DNA of 64,000 bases. Source: Leidyana gryllorum EB-2025a. Its lineage: Eukaryota; Apicomplexa. The notes below the pieces were generated by a model that searched no databases, had not been told where the DNA came from, and worked only from the letters and a program-made list of their open reading frames with translations. The position numbers and the translations under genes are program-made. Positions 11,410 through 25,300 of this stretch are shown here, one piece after another (within the stretch, counting starts at the first letter, position 1; every line of letters begins with the position of its first letter). Location of the stretch: contig JBLWGC010000230.1 of the NCBI GenBank assembly GCA_048772705.1, forward strand, positions 1,116,001-1,180,000, read 5' to 3'.

Positions 11410-12419
11410 ATGTCAAGAGCACCTTCCAACCCCAGCCCATACTCACCTGATCTGCAGGCTTTCATAGTAACGAAATACGATCCACTGTTGGGTGTGGTAC
11501 AAACACTCAATGATCGGTTACACGCCACCAACAGAGGTAGGTCTCTTTGGAACCAGTTTTGATAGGAAGCGCTACACCACCCAGACCGCTTCAGGCTGGA
11601 ACGCCGGGTGGAGAACTTAGAACGAGAGATCAGAGAGCTGACCGACTTTGTCGTCAAAGGAACCAAACCCATCTCACCAATGGCAGATGTGGAGGAGGAA
11701 TTGAAACGTTCAGGTAGACTTCTGAGATGCACAGTGTTCCTAGTAGTAGTACGTTAACATCAGAGGTTCGCGATCTCCTCCGGAGTGAACAACAGCTAGC
11801 AGCTCCTTGGCTATTCTCCTGCAAGGTGATCTCAGTCAGCCATTCTTCAACTGTTCTCATATCTCTCTGTGTCAGTCGGCCACTCCATTGACGTCCATTC
11901 AACAACTTTTGAACTTCACTCCTGATCAGACAGCGGAGTTGGAGTGTGCAGAGTGGAACTCTGAGGAGGAAATGTGGACTGACTTCCTCGAAAACATTCC
12001 TGATGGCACTCAAGTCATTCCGCCCAGCGCAGCCCTCACTGATCTCCGAGCAGCGGGTGAGTCACTCCTTTTTCCAACGACCCATTCTTCGCGTGCCCCG
12101 CAGCTGCCAAGGCTTTGAAAAGTGTGGTTTGTGCCGAGGTCCTTATTGTTGTACGCAACACTCCCGGACGCGACGCTCAAGGCCAATACGCTGCGATTCT
12201 GCTCGTCTCCACTCTATGCGCTGCTGTGGGTGATGCCTGGAGGGTGAGTGATTCTCGCGACTTGAATCGTCACCACAATGTTATTAGCGAGTTGAAAAAC
12301 ATTCGCCCAACAGCCTAGGAAGAGTGGCAGTTGTACTAGACGGGAATAACGTCGGAACCAAATTGGTTGCGGGACCACAGAAGTTCATCATCGAGCCTCT
12401 GACAGTGGACAAGGCTTGA
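11410..12419 (+). CDS. Unidentified coiled-coil protein (6 short exons)
   Basis: This gene is visible only after splicing. Exons 11410-11536, 11585-11713, 11764-11825, 11876-12056, 12104-12243 and 12288-12419 join in phase to give 256 residues. The five introns are 44-50 nt. The protein begins MSRAPSNPSPYSPDLQ, has a charged heptad-like helix (RLERRVENLEREIREL) at about residues 45-65, an acidic middle, then a hydrophobic beta-rich segment (AEVLIVVRNT and AAILLVSTLC) and a conserved-looking C-terminus (GRVAVVLDGNNVGTKL). I do not recognise the family. Its ATG is 99 nt from the divergent eIF2A start, and its stop is 13 nt before the next same-strand ATG. Confidence 0.75.
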
Positions 12420-12432
12420 GTGTAGCGCGAGT

Positions 12433-13305
12433 ATGAAAGTTGATGTGGAGGATAAAGGGAAGTATGATGTCGGCATCCGTCGACGTGTAGGGCTCTTTTG
12501 GGTACCATATAGCTGGATATATTTCCTACACCGCCGCTCTGAGCTGCTCTACGACTGGCTTTTATGCGCCGGGGCCCATATCCTCATCAACCTCTTCCTT
12601 TCGTCGAGCTTCGTCCATCAATACCTGGGCGCTGATGGTGGATTCGTGACTACTCTGCGAGAAAGCTGGGCCTTATGGCCTCTCTATTTGATGATCTACA
12701 TTCGTGTCAGAGGAAACTGGTTCCTGCGAGCAACCCAGAATCATCTCATTGTCAGCATTGTTATGCGCAAAGTTCGACAATACTGGCGGAGACGGGTCCG
12801 TAGCCTGGTTGAGCGAACCGAGGGGCCCGGCTATGTCCATCTACGCTCTGTTCCCCCCAAGGCCGCGAAAGACATGATGGGGGATATACGCAATAGCTAT
12901 GAAGTGGTGAAAAGTAGTTCCATATGGCTCCAAACCGGCCTTATGCTCATGTCCACCCCAATACACGCAGTTCCAATCGCAGGACCAGCAATCTATTTTT
13001 GGTTGTACTCTGGACTCAGAGCTCAACGAATGTGCACCATTGTGACAGACTCGGAGAAGACTTGGACACGTGGTTTCAGAGCCATATGGAAAAGACACCA
13101 CTACAAGCGCGTACAATTGCTAGCTTGCGTCCTAGAGATCCTAGAATTGACGCCATACATCGGAGAGGCCATCACACTACTCAATGATATCACCATCTTC
13201 CTGTGGGCGGCCGAGGTCAAGAACCGATTGCGCCTTCATGAACTCACTGTAGACGATGTACGTGCAACTTTGAATCTAAACACCCCGAGGGCTAGTTTGA
13301 CGTGA
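12433..13305 (+). CDS. Multi-pass membrane protein, unknown
   Basis: A single open frame of 290 residues contains several hydrophobic segments: about residues 20-45, 48-66, 80-95, 170-195 and 238-262. The segments are separated by strongly basic stretches such as WRRRVRSL. A likely polytopic endomembrane protein; I do not recognise the family. It starts only 13 nt after the stop of the coiled-coil gene, so the pair may be co-transcribed, or trans-spliced at the tgtag just upstream. A GTACGT at 13259 could act as a splice donor and change the last 15 residues, but the spliced version would read into the antisense of GAPDH, so the unspliced end at 13305 is preferred. Confidence 0.7.
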   Translation: MKVDVEDKGKYDVGIRRRVGLFWVPYSWIYFLHRRSELLYDWLLCAGAHILINLFLSSSFVHQYLGADGGFVTTLRESWALWPLYLMIYIRVRGNWFLRATQNHLIVSIVMRKVRQYWRRRVRSLVERTEGPGYVHLRSVPPKAAKDMMGDIRNSYEVVKSSSIWLQTGLMLMSTPIHAVPIAGPAIYFWLYSGLRAQRMCTIVTDSEKTWTRGFRAIWKRHHYKRVQLLACVLEILELTPYIGEAITLLNDITIFLWAAEVKNRLRLHELTVDDVRATLNLNTPRASLT

Positions 13306-13466
13306 CTCTTTTCATTCTCTCAGAAGATCGACAGACACTCGTTCTCCATTCGATTCATCTTTTCAGCCCGGAATCGATTTACTCCCAACTCATTTTGCAC
13401 TGTCCAGCAGGTTCGATCAACTCACCACAGGAGTAATTCACACAAAAACTTCCACTTTTCTATACT

Positions 13467-14534
<1,068 letters not shown>

Positions 14535-14566
14535 CTAATAGTAGTGAGTGGAATATGGTGTGTGCG

Positions 14567-14587
14567 ATGGTGTGTGCGAGACACCAT
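14567..14587. promoter_or_regulatory. Inverted repeat upstream of GAPDH copy 1
   Basis: A perfect 7-bp inverted repeat, ATGGTGT / ACACCAT, encloses a 7-nt loop (gtgcgag). It lies 84-104 nt upstream of the copy 1 ATG and is conserved in the copy 2 spacer. It could be a transcription-factor site or an RNA hairpin in the leader. The function is a guess from conservation and position. Confidence 0.35.
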
Positions 14588-14712
14588 ACGGCTGTCTCCT
14601 GTACAGTCACCACATCCCCATCGCCCATAGCGTCACGTCTTTGATGTTTAGAAAGGCCAAATTCGTTTTAGTGTGATCAAATTTCGTCAGACATAACCAA
14701 AAATCCCTCGCT

Positions 14713-15867
<1,155 letters not shown>

Positions 15868-15945
15868 TCAAGACTTTGATGTTTAGAAAGGCCAAATTCG
15901 TTTTAGTGAGATCAAATTTCGTCATACATAACCAAAAATCACTCT

Positions 15946-17106
<1,161 letters not shown>

Positions 17107-18349
17107 CTAAAGCAGATCGTTCACTGAGGGCTGTTTGATACCAGTTGCTAAGCAGGAAAGAACAGCCTGATGAACTGCCAATTCACGTCTCATCTCATTC
17201 AGCCCCTCAATGGCTCTTTGATCTGAGTTGAGGAGTTGAATACCTTCAAAAGCACAATCCCACAAGACGAGGCCCTCCGGACCCGCCATTGTGTAGCTTG
17301 GCTTGTGGGGCGTTTTATCTATGTCCAGCCAGTCGCTAATAATGACGGAGGGGCGAAGGTGCTGTCCCACGAGGTACAAGGCTCCCATCATACATCGGAC
17401 CTAAACAGTGGTTGTGAGTGCTGAGGAGCGAGATGTCCCTTTACCTGATGCCACAAAAAGGCCGGTCCCACGACTGTTGCAACAGCGAGCTGGTCGCCTA
17501 GGGTGTGGATGTCGAACTGCAAAACGCGTCTGCGGAAAGTGCGCTGCGAGTCGGGATCTATTTTGCAGAAGTTTCGGAAATCGTGTTCCCCCACAAAGGC
17601 AGAAGCGCCAAGTCTCATCTCGGATATGTCCAAACCCTCAGTTGAGAAGTAATATTTGTAGTGCCTCAGGGAGCAGTGAAACCTAATAAGGTATTTATGT
17701 GGGACGAAGCGGTTGATCTGCCTGCTTACCGAGCGTCGAACCAGAGAGGGACTCGGCCGCAGGCCAAGACACGTACAGTACGTGGGAGCATTGAGTTTAG
17801 AATTCGAACATAGTCATAGTCTTCGCCATCCTTTGCAAGTCGGAGGCGAAGGCAGACATAATTAGAACGTGCGTGCACGCCTCGGTCAGTCCGACCACAT
17901 CGAGAAAAGTTACTGACAAGAAACCGTCAAGTATGGTCAGAGTGTCTGCTGGGGCCCGCTTACCATTCCTCGCGACTTTTGACTAAGTTTGCTCGCAGCA
18001 AGCTGTCGAATAGTACTCCTTCGACGGTGGGGACTGATAAGCCCAAGTCAGTGTTAGTTGCGTGGGACGTGTCCGTGGGGTTTGGGATCCAATCCGGGAG
18101 ATCAGCTCCTTTATTGGGATTAGGCACGACGATCGCCCGTCTCCGTTGCTTCTTAGGGGGCTCTCCAGACTCTTTCTGTTCGAAGAAACTTTGAGAGGCG
18201 CGTGCTGTTTGCCAAGCGAGACCCTACGGCACATTTTTGGGCTTGAGGGTCGGACTTACGAAATAGTGAGTTCCTACATAGGCAATCCTGAGTAGGAATT
18301 GGTCAAAAGTGGCCGTAGACCAGTCGACTCCTTGCCTGCGCTTTGACAT
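17107..18349 (-). CDS. PUS3: tRNA pseudouridine(38/39) synthase, PUS3/DEG1 type
   Basis: Five exons (18260-18349, 17964-18223, 17730-17912, 17445-17682, 17107-17400) join in phase to encode 354 residues. Introns are 36, 51, 47 and 44 nt. The first junction rebuilds the TruA-type entry GTHYFGLAWQ. The second rebuilds the active-site loop RCGRTDRGVHA with the catalytic Asp. Later conserved blocks are FVGEHDFRNFCKID, FLWHQVRCMMGALYLVGQ and the PUS3-like DIDKTPHKPSYTMA. The enzyme makes pseudouridine at positions 38 and 39 of the tRNA anticodon arm. The length suits a short PUS3. The start ATG is 57 nt from the divergent membrane-protein gene at 18407. Confidence 0.92.
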
Positions 18350-18406
18350 CAAAAATTTCCCCTTACGCGATATGCCCTGGCGTCTATGCGCTATTTTTGA
18401 TGAACT

Positions 18407-19652
18407 ATGATGCAGCCTGAGGATCTTCTATCACCGCCTGGGAGTGCAAGTTTACTATCACCTTCATCGCCCGGAACGCGCATTCGCGGTCGGAACAATG
18501 ATTCGCTCTTCTACTCACCATTCATATCGCCCGGAACTCCCTCTGTTCAGCGATTAAGATCGGGATCGAGCGCCGCTGATGTCATTCAGAGGTTTGAGTC
18601 AACTCAATCGGCCACTTTTAAGGAGTATAGGTCCTGGAAAGTAAGTGTTTCCGTGTCCCAAATATGTGTCGCGACGACATCCCGCTACTTGTGTACTGCG
18701 ATCATTGAATGGCTCACACTGAGAGCTGGGAGCCTCCCCGAGCCGAGAGACGCCATCTGGAGGGTCGTCTTGGGGGGCGGAGTAGTGGTGAGACTGTCGT
18801 CAGATCGTCAGTACGCGTCGTCCTTTCTTTCAAGTGACAATCCAACTAACCAAAATCTATCTACTCGCTGTGTTATGACTCACTCACATCTGTCTCTCTG
18901 TTCAGGAAACAAAGTGGGGTGAGGACTTGTTGGATGAAGTTGAGTTCGAAGATGACGACATGAACCTGGAACTGTCTCTTCCAACCGTATTTTCGAATCC
19001 TATCATGCCTTCATTAAAGGATTTCTCCGCTGCGTTGGGCTCCATGTTGGAGAGTCTCCAAGCACGGACAATTGCCGTGGCCCTGTCTTTGTGCGACTTG
19101 GTGTTCAGCGCCGAATATTATCTGAGCAGACCGCGCGAGCTTCTGGCGGCTTCTGCAGCAATGGTTGGAGTGTGGATACAGCAGCCACCCACTTGGTTTT
19201 CTCAAAACCTCATGCACTGCGTGGGTGACCCCGCAGAGAAGAAGATCAAAACAATATTGGAGTCACCGAGTTGGCGTGAGGATGATGAGCTGATGCGAGA
19301 CGACGAACAGGATGAAGATGCATGCTCCGTTCGGTCAGCCGGCTCTCAGTTCGCCCGCCACGTGACTCAAGAAGCTGGACGCATTAGGAAGTTGGTATTC
19401 GGCTTCGCATTCGGAATTGCTGCGACAATTTCTTTCGCCCTTGTTTACGTCTTCGCGGCCCTCAGTCTCATGGGCAACGCGTTGCTGCGGTTCCGCCGTT
19501 CTGCGCACACAACCAGCAACACCGTTTGGATCACCCCTTCCCCGCCAGAAACGACAACAGACTCCACTCCCCGTCCCAAGAGGTTCGAACCACAGGTTCA
19601 GAGTGTTTCGCGACTAACCACCCAATGCACTCCACGCCGCCGCGTGGACTGA
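18407..19652 (+). CDS. Membrane-anchored protein, unknown
   Basis: Exons 18407-18640 and 18906-19652 join in phase across a 265-nt intron (gtaagt...ttcag) to give 326 residues. The N-terminus is Ser/Pro-rich and probably disordered (repeated SPG motifs). The middle is acidic (EVEFEDDDMNLEL), followed by amphipathic helices. One strong membrane helix lies near residues 245-275, before a Thr/Pro-rich basic tail. I do not recognise the family. The long intron is unusual here: the first frame stays open to 18922, and a second donor at about 18787 exists, so alternative splicing or a different exon layout is possible. Confidence 0.6.
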
Positions 19653-19775
19653 CTGTACTCTCTATACAATCTCCTGAGCGGAAATGTTTCCTATTCACTT
19701 TATGTTGAAGGCAATGATCGATCACACCCTGCTCGCACACTTTCTCTCTGCTCGAAGCGACTATGCACAGAAAAG

Positions 19776-21974
19776 TTACAGCATACACGGTCGGGCTGGA
19801 ACGTCCTCCGGATTCTCTTTTAGGACCACGCGAGCGTCCAAAGCGATAATGCGATCCGGAAGAGCCAGCAGGGGGTTGATCTCGCACTCGACGACATGCT
19901 CGTACAAGTCACAAATCGCAACGGAGAACTTCTGGAGCGTGTCTTCCAGATCCTTCATCGGGCAGCCCTTGAACCGCTCGCCGTGCCCGGGAACCAGAGC
20001 TTTCGCGATCTTGGTCCGCTCAATTAGTCTCTTGCTCTCCTTCTCGTCGAGCGGAGGCACTGACATGGCAGCGTCCTTGAAGACTTCTACGAAGACACCG
20101 CCCGCGCCGAAGAGGACAATCGGGCCGAATTGTACATCGCTGCTGGACCCGGCGAGGAGCTCGACTCCTGACGCAATGTCAAGCATTGGTTGAACGGAGA
20201 CGCCCTGGAAATGATGGGCTCCCAACTTATCCACATTGGTCTTGATATCATTCCACGCTTTCCTCACGCCCTCATCGTCCTTAATGTTCAACTTGACCCC
20301 TCCGACATCAGATTTATGCGTGATTGTCTCGGAATTAAGTTTGATCACACACGGGAAGCGCACTTCGTGTGCAGCTTTAACCGCCTCGTCCGCCGATTGA
20401 CAGACAATCGATTCTGCCACGTCAATTCCATAGTGCTTTAACACAGCTTTAGATTCTGACTCTGTCAAACACTGTCGTTTCTCGTTAGCCGCTTTCTTGA
20501 TAATTTCCAAACTTGCTTCTTTGGCCTTGCCTGTCGCGACTTCAGCCTTGCCAGCCAAATTCTGAGCGTTAACCACTTGCTTGTAGATCAAACCCAAAGC
20601 TTGAGCGGCAATATCGGGCTGGGCAAAGCACGGAATACCGGCATCAATCAAAACACGACGGGAAGAAGCCACTTGATTCCCGCCCATCCACGCACATACC
20701 AAAGTGTGATGACCAAACTTCTCCTTGTTCTTCTGCACAGTCTCAACAATCGCCCGAGCGGTCGGTTCCGGCTCAGTCACGGACTGCGGAGAGAGGATAA
20801 CCAGCATAGACGCGCCTTCGGCCGCGTGGTCGCAGCAAGCCTGGACAGACTTGGCGTAAACATCGGCTTTCGCGTCTCCCAACACATCGATAGGGTTGGC
20901 GTGAGACCATGCAGCAGGCAGGAACCCATTCAGATCTTCGATCATCTTCTCGGACAGATCAACAATCTTAAGACCCGCAATGTCCGCAGCATCAGTACAC
21001 AACACACCGGGACCACCCGCATTTGTCACAATGTAAAGATCGTTGTTCTTAGGACGAGGTTGCATTGCACTGATCAAAGAGATGTTCTGGAGCTCATCAA
21101 TTGTATCCACCACCAAAACGCCAGCTCGCTGCATCACAGCGCAGAATCCATCATGAGATCCCGCCAAGGAACCCGTGTGAGAAACTGCTGCTGCCGCGGC
21201 TGCTGCGGTCTTTCCAGCCTTGATCACGACCAAAGGCTTCTTGTGAGCAACGGCACGAGCGGCCCGAACGAACTCGGCCGCGTTTCCAATAGTTTCCATA
21301 TACATAATAATACACGTCGTCGCCTCGTCATTCCCGAGGTACTCAATCAGATGAGACCACTCAACGTGAGCCATCGAACCAATCGACACAAAAGCGGAGA
21401 ACCCTTGGTGAATGGCTTGAGCCCAGTCCAAAACCGCAGTACACATAGCGCCGGATTGGGAGATAAAGGCCACCGTGCCTTGCTGAGCGCTGCCCGCCGC
21501 AAATGTTGCGTTCATCTGCCAGCGAGGAGCCATCACTCCCAAACAGTTCGGTCCCACAACGGCGATGCCTGCCTTCTTGGCTGTAGCCACCAACTCGTTC
21601 TCCAGTCTTAATCCCTCCTCGCCAACTTCCTTGAACCCGGCAGCAATGACGATCACCACCTTCACAGACTTGTTCTTCGTGCAATCCTCCACCACTGCAT
21701 TGCACTTCGCCGCCGGTGTGATGATGACAACCAACTCGCACTTCCCAGTGTCAATAGCTGACACTGATTTGTAGCACTTCACTCCAAGTACGGTTTCGCG
21801 TGTGGGGTTAACGGGATATACTTCGAACGGGTTGGGCTTCCCAGTAGATTGGTACCCATGCAAGCAATTTTCCAGCGTGGTCCTGCCAACGGAGCCAGCA
21901 CGCTCAGTTGCTCCAACGATTGCCACGCCGGTGGGCTTGAAGAGGGCACGCATATGCTCCTGAGTCACGGCCAT
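19776..21974 (-). CDS. ADP-forming acyl-CoA synthetase (acetate-CoA ligase, ADP-forming; fused alpha-beta)
   Basis: An intronless gene of 732 residues has the fused architecture of ADP-forming acetyl-CoA synthetase: a CoA-binding domain (GVAIVGATERAGSVGR, about residues 15-30), a succinyl-CoA-ligase-like domain with the probable phosphohistidine loop SHTGSLAGS, and a C-terminal ATP-grasp domain (SETITHKSDVGGVKL). It converts acetyl-CoA (or another acyl-CoA), ADP and phosphate to the acid, CoA and ATP by substrate-level phosphorylation. The enzyme is known from archaea and from anaerobic or parasitic protists such as Giardia and Entamoeba. No clear mitochondrial or plastid presequence is seen, so a cytosolic site is likely. 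Met 21974 was chosen because the frame upstream has no ATG. Confidence 0.93.
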   Translation of the reverse strand: MAVTQEHMRALFKPTGVAIVGATERAGSVGRTTLENCLHGYQSTGKPNPFEVYPVNPTRETVLGVKCYKSVSAIDTGKCELVVIITPAAKCNAVVEDCTKNKSVKVVIVIAAGFKEVGEEGLRLENELVATAKKAGIAVVGPNCLGVMAPRWQMNATFAAGSAQQGTVAFISQSGAMCTAVLDWAQAIHQGFSAFVSIGSMAHVEWSHLIEYLGNDEATTCIIMYMETIGNAAEFVRAARAVAHKKPLVVIKAGKTAAAAAAAVSHTGSLAGSHDGFCAVMQRAGVLVVDTIDELQNISLISAMQPRPKNNDLYIVTNAGGPGVLCTDAADIAGLKIVDLSEKMIEDLNGFLPAAWSHANPIDVLGDAKADVYAKSVQACCDHAAEGASMLVILSPQSVTEPEPTARAIVETVQKNKEKFGHHTLVCAWMGGNQVASSRRVLIDAGIPCFAQPDIAAQALGLIYKQVVNAQNLAGKAEVATGKAKEASLEIIKKAANEKRQCLTESESKAVLKHYGIDVAESIVCQSADEAVKAAHEVRFPCVIKLNSETITHKSDVGGVKLNIKDDEGVRKAWNDIKTNVDKLGAHHFQGVSVQPMLDIASGVELLAGSSSDVQFGPIVLFGAGGVFVEVFKDAAMSVPPLDEKESKRLIERTKIAKALVPGHGERFKGCPMKDLEDTLQKFSVAICDLYEHVVECEINPLLALPDRIIALDARVVLKENPEDVPARPCML

Positions 21975-22373
21975 CTTCACACCTTACAATTATGTATATA
22001 TCAGTAGCAGCTACAAGGAGACGAAAGCTGTGTGCCACACACGTTCGAAGGGAGACATCGTGTCTCAATGGACCTTGAGAGAAGAAGAGCGGTCGCCTTG
22101 GGCGTTCTCGTTGGACGTCTTGCAAATTGCCTCCGAAAGTGAGACATTCTAATGTATCGGCTCAAAACTAGACTAGACTGGACACCCGTGGGGCTTTGTC
22201 ACGCTGGCGTCAAGTGCTGCTGCGTCCACGTCCCATAAGTGCGCCTATTGTTTTCACGCGCGGCGGATCTAAGTTGGTGGCAGCAAAGCTCATCTTCTTC
22301 ATCCTGAGACGTCAACTTGTCAGAAATCTGCATTGGGGGCTGGCTAGTCTCCTGGTTCGAAGTTTTTTCACTG
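21975..22373. other. Divergent intergenic region
   Basis: This is 399 nt between the acyl-CoA synthetase and the ankyrin/exonuclease gene, and should hold both promoters and leaders. An ATG at 22152 opens about 28 codons, but I could not splice it convincingly to the downstream gene. No clear promoter element is seen. Confidence 0.4.
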
Positions 22374-25300
22374 ATGCTGGTCATAGGGCGGAAGCGCTCG
22401 CAGGTGGGAGAGGTCTTTCTGAGAGCAGTAGTTCGAACTCGGAAGAATAGCTTAGGAGATGCAGTATTCTTCGACTCCGAGCTCCAACCGCTGCTGCCAT
22501 CTGAGGCATGTGATGCAGTCTGCTGCTGGTCATCAGGAGTTGCTTCCCTGGACCTCTTCGACGCTTGCCACCGCATTCTGGACGGCACAGAAGATGAAAG
22601 CGCGTCGGAGTCAACGCTACCCCTCTTCTTGAAACTCATAGAAGAACGGAAGAGCGTAACTACCCAGGAAGAGTCTGAGAGTGTCAGGTCCTTCAAGATA
22701 TTCATGCTTCATCTCAATGATATGCGGAAACAAGGGGATATACCAATACTGATGCCTGCGGCAGCCGCTGAGCGGTGTGAAGAGCTAAGAAATCCCGATA
22801 CCTCCCTGGAATCGTGCAGCTTTATTGAGCTGGTTATCTTTAGGTGAGTTCATCCTGCCACCTGAAAACGATATGCTGATATGCAGTGTGCTGGCCTCCT
22901 CGAGACTGTTCCATGAGTATACTTTTGCCCATCGTAAGAGTCATATGTTGACTCGGAGATGGTTTACCCTGTTGTTTCAACGCATCTTCTCCCCCACCGA
23001 AGGACGGATGTGGGGTGAAGGGGCAGCTCCGTACCCAGTCAAAGACTTCATGAGTAATGACGCTATGCCGGACGTGGATTCGGAGAAGGATTGCGCTTTC
23101 AATGAATGGCTACACCGCGAGTGCAATTGGACATTCGAGAGCGAACCAGTTCAGTTGAGTGCCGAAGATCGCATTCAAATTGCCAGAAGTCTGCCTCCTT
23201 GGTGCTTCCGACCTGAAATCTCAGAGGGGTTCAAGAGAGCTCGGAAGCAGGTCGACTTCCAAGTGTACCGACGCTTCCGGCTCGACGAGCTCCCAGAAGG
23301 CAATGCGCCCTCCAATGACACACCACTGAATCCATATCTATTCAAAATGAGTTACTGTTGCATTGACTACTCCGTCCCGGCATCCAAACAGCGACTGGGT
23401 GCGCTGGTCAGCCACTTCAAACCTGTGGACCGCTGTCCAGTCTTTGCTGTCTTATATCAATTGTTGAGGAACAAGCAAACTGCGGTGGCAGCGCAAATAC
23501 TGCGCTCAATCCGGACCACTCCCGACATAACTTGGCGTGCGTGGGCCACTGAGTGGGTACTCCCTAGAGAGGAAGCTCTGTGGGGAACTGAGCACGGAGG
23601 TAAGGCTGCAGCAGCTATCCGTTCTAAACGAATATGATGGTTCCAGATGTCGATAGTATATGGACTGCGCACCGGTGGACGAGTCGTCAGCCCTTGGACG
23701 CTGTTATGAGATGCGATCTGGGAGATGTGGATCTCTACCGCAGCGCCGAACACAATGCTGCCGGTTTTATGCACCTGGCAGCCTCCTTGTGTCGAATACC
23801 AAACAAGTGGGGAGAAGTTCTAGGGGTTCTTCTCGGTCACACATTTACTCTCTCCTATAGATATCGAAACTTGGCTGGGTTGGAGGACTCGAATGTTGAA
23901 ACAGATGATCTCCTTCCTGTGGCCGAGGGTGAATGCCATGGAATAACAATGATGAAGGTGAGTCTTGTGGGCGCTCTCACTCTCAATCCTTGCGTCGCAG
24001 CTCTTACGGGATGAATATGGGTGCTCTGTGGCTGCCATTGACAGAGATGGCTTGAATCCTTTCGTCTATGCAAGTGTTTCCGGCTGCACAAAGTGCATGG
24101 CCTGGCTATCGCAGAATGAATGTCCCTCAGACACCTTTGACGTCCAGCGCCGCTCGGCGGTAAGTGTGTTTGATTGCCCAGCATTGTCCGGTTTCGCTCA
24201 GTTTTATTGCGCCGCGTGCGTCGGAGAGCTCCGGTCTTGTGAGTGGATTGTGAATAACGGTTTCGAATTCCGTGAGGATCGCTCTGTTCTGGATAGAACA
24301 GCCCTGTGCAAGGCGACGTGGGGAGATTTCGAGGACGTTGTACGGTAAGACTGAGTGGCACGGAGTCGAGACTTTTATCGTTCTTTGTCTCTTGACAGCT
24401 TCTTGTTGAAACTGAATGTGCCGCCCTGTCCATTGGACTCCAAGAATCGTACCCCACTACATACAGCTGTGTGGGGGAACTCGGGAGGCCGTTCAGGGTC
24501 AAAAGTTGTGGGAGCAGAGGCTGCAGCCGAGAGTATTGGGTGTGCCAGAGCCCTTTTGGAAATAGAGGAAGGCCGCAAAGCCTTGTTCATGTATGACATT
24601 GATGGCTGTGCTCCCATCCATATCGCATCGTCCACGAATGCTTACCGGTGTCTCTCACTTCTAGTCGAGCACGGTGCTGATATCAACATGGCAAGCAAGA
24701 CAAGGCTAGGATGGACTGGGCTGATGTGTGCAGCATACCGCGGTCACTTGGAGGCCGTCAAGGAGTTTATCAGACTCGGGGCCAGACTCGATCCTGTTGA
24801 CAGGCACGGACGAACATGCTATGCGTATGCTGTGAAAGGAGGTCACTTGGACGTGCTCGAGTATTTGCTGTCGTTACCGACCCGGCCATTCGACGGTTGG
24901 CAGTGGGCTGTAGATCTGCTGCATTTCGCGGCCATCGAGAGTCAAGTAGATATGACAGAAGTGATTCTGAAGGAACTTCAAGCGGTTGCACCTGCAGGCT
25001 GCAATCTATGGAATCTCAGTCTGCTCGCCTGTGAAGGCTATGTGGACAGAGATGTTGAGACTTTCGATGACAGCGACGACACCGGAATGAAGCCGATCAC
25101 TTTGTCTCCCTTGCACTCTGCTTTCTTTGGACAGAAGATAATTCCGCTGTGTCGCGGCTTATTCAGATCACTGCCCTTCCCACCCTTCCAGGTGTATGAA
25201 GAGGGCGAGACTGAAGAGCCTCCCCCGGACGGTAGTCTGGCCGCATGTGGTATCAGCAGCTTTGTGGCTCTGGACTTCCAAAGCCATGTGCTGCGGTGGA

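Noticed and set aside
13259-13321. Possible last intron of the 12.4-13.3 kb membrane protein
   Set aside because: Although GTACGT and a CTCTCAG acceptor exist, the spliced frame would continue into the antisense of GAPDH and lacks a natural end.
20577-21611. 344-codon plus-strand frame opposite the acyl-CoA synthetase
   Set aside because: It is antisense to a conserved enzyme and has no domain signature.
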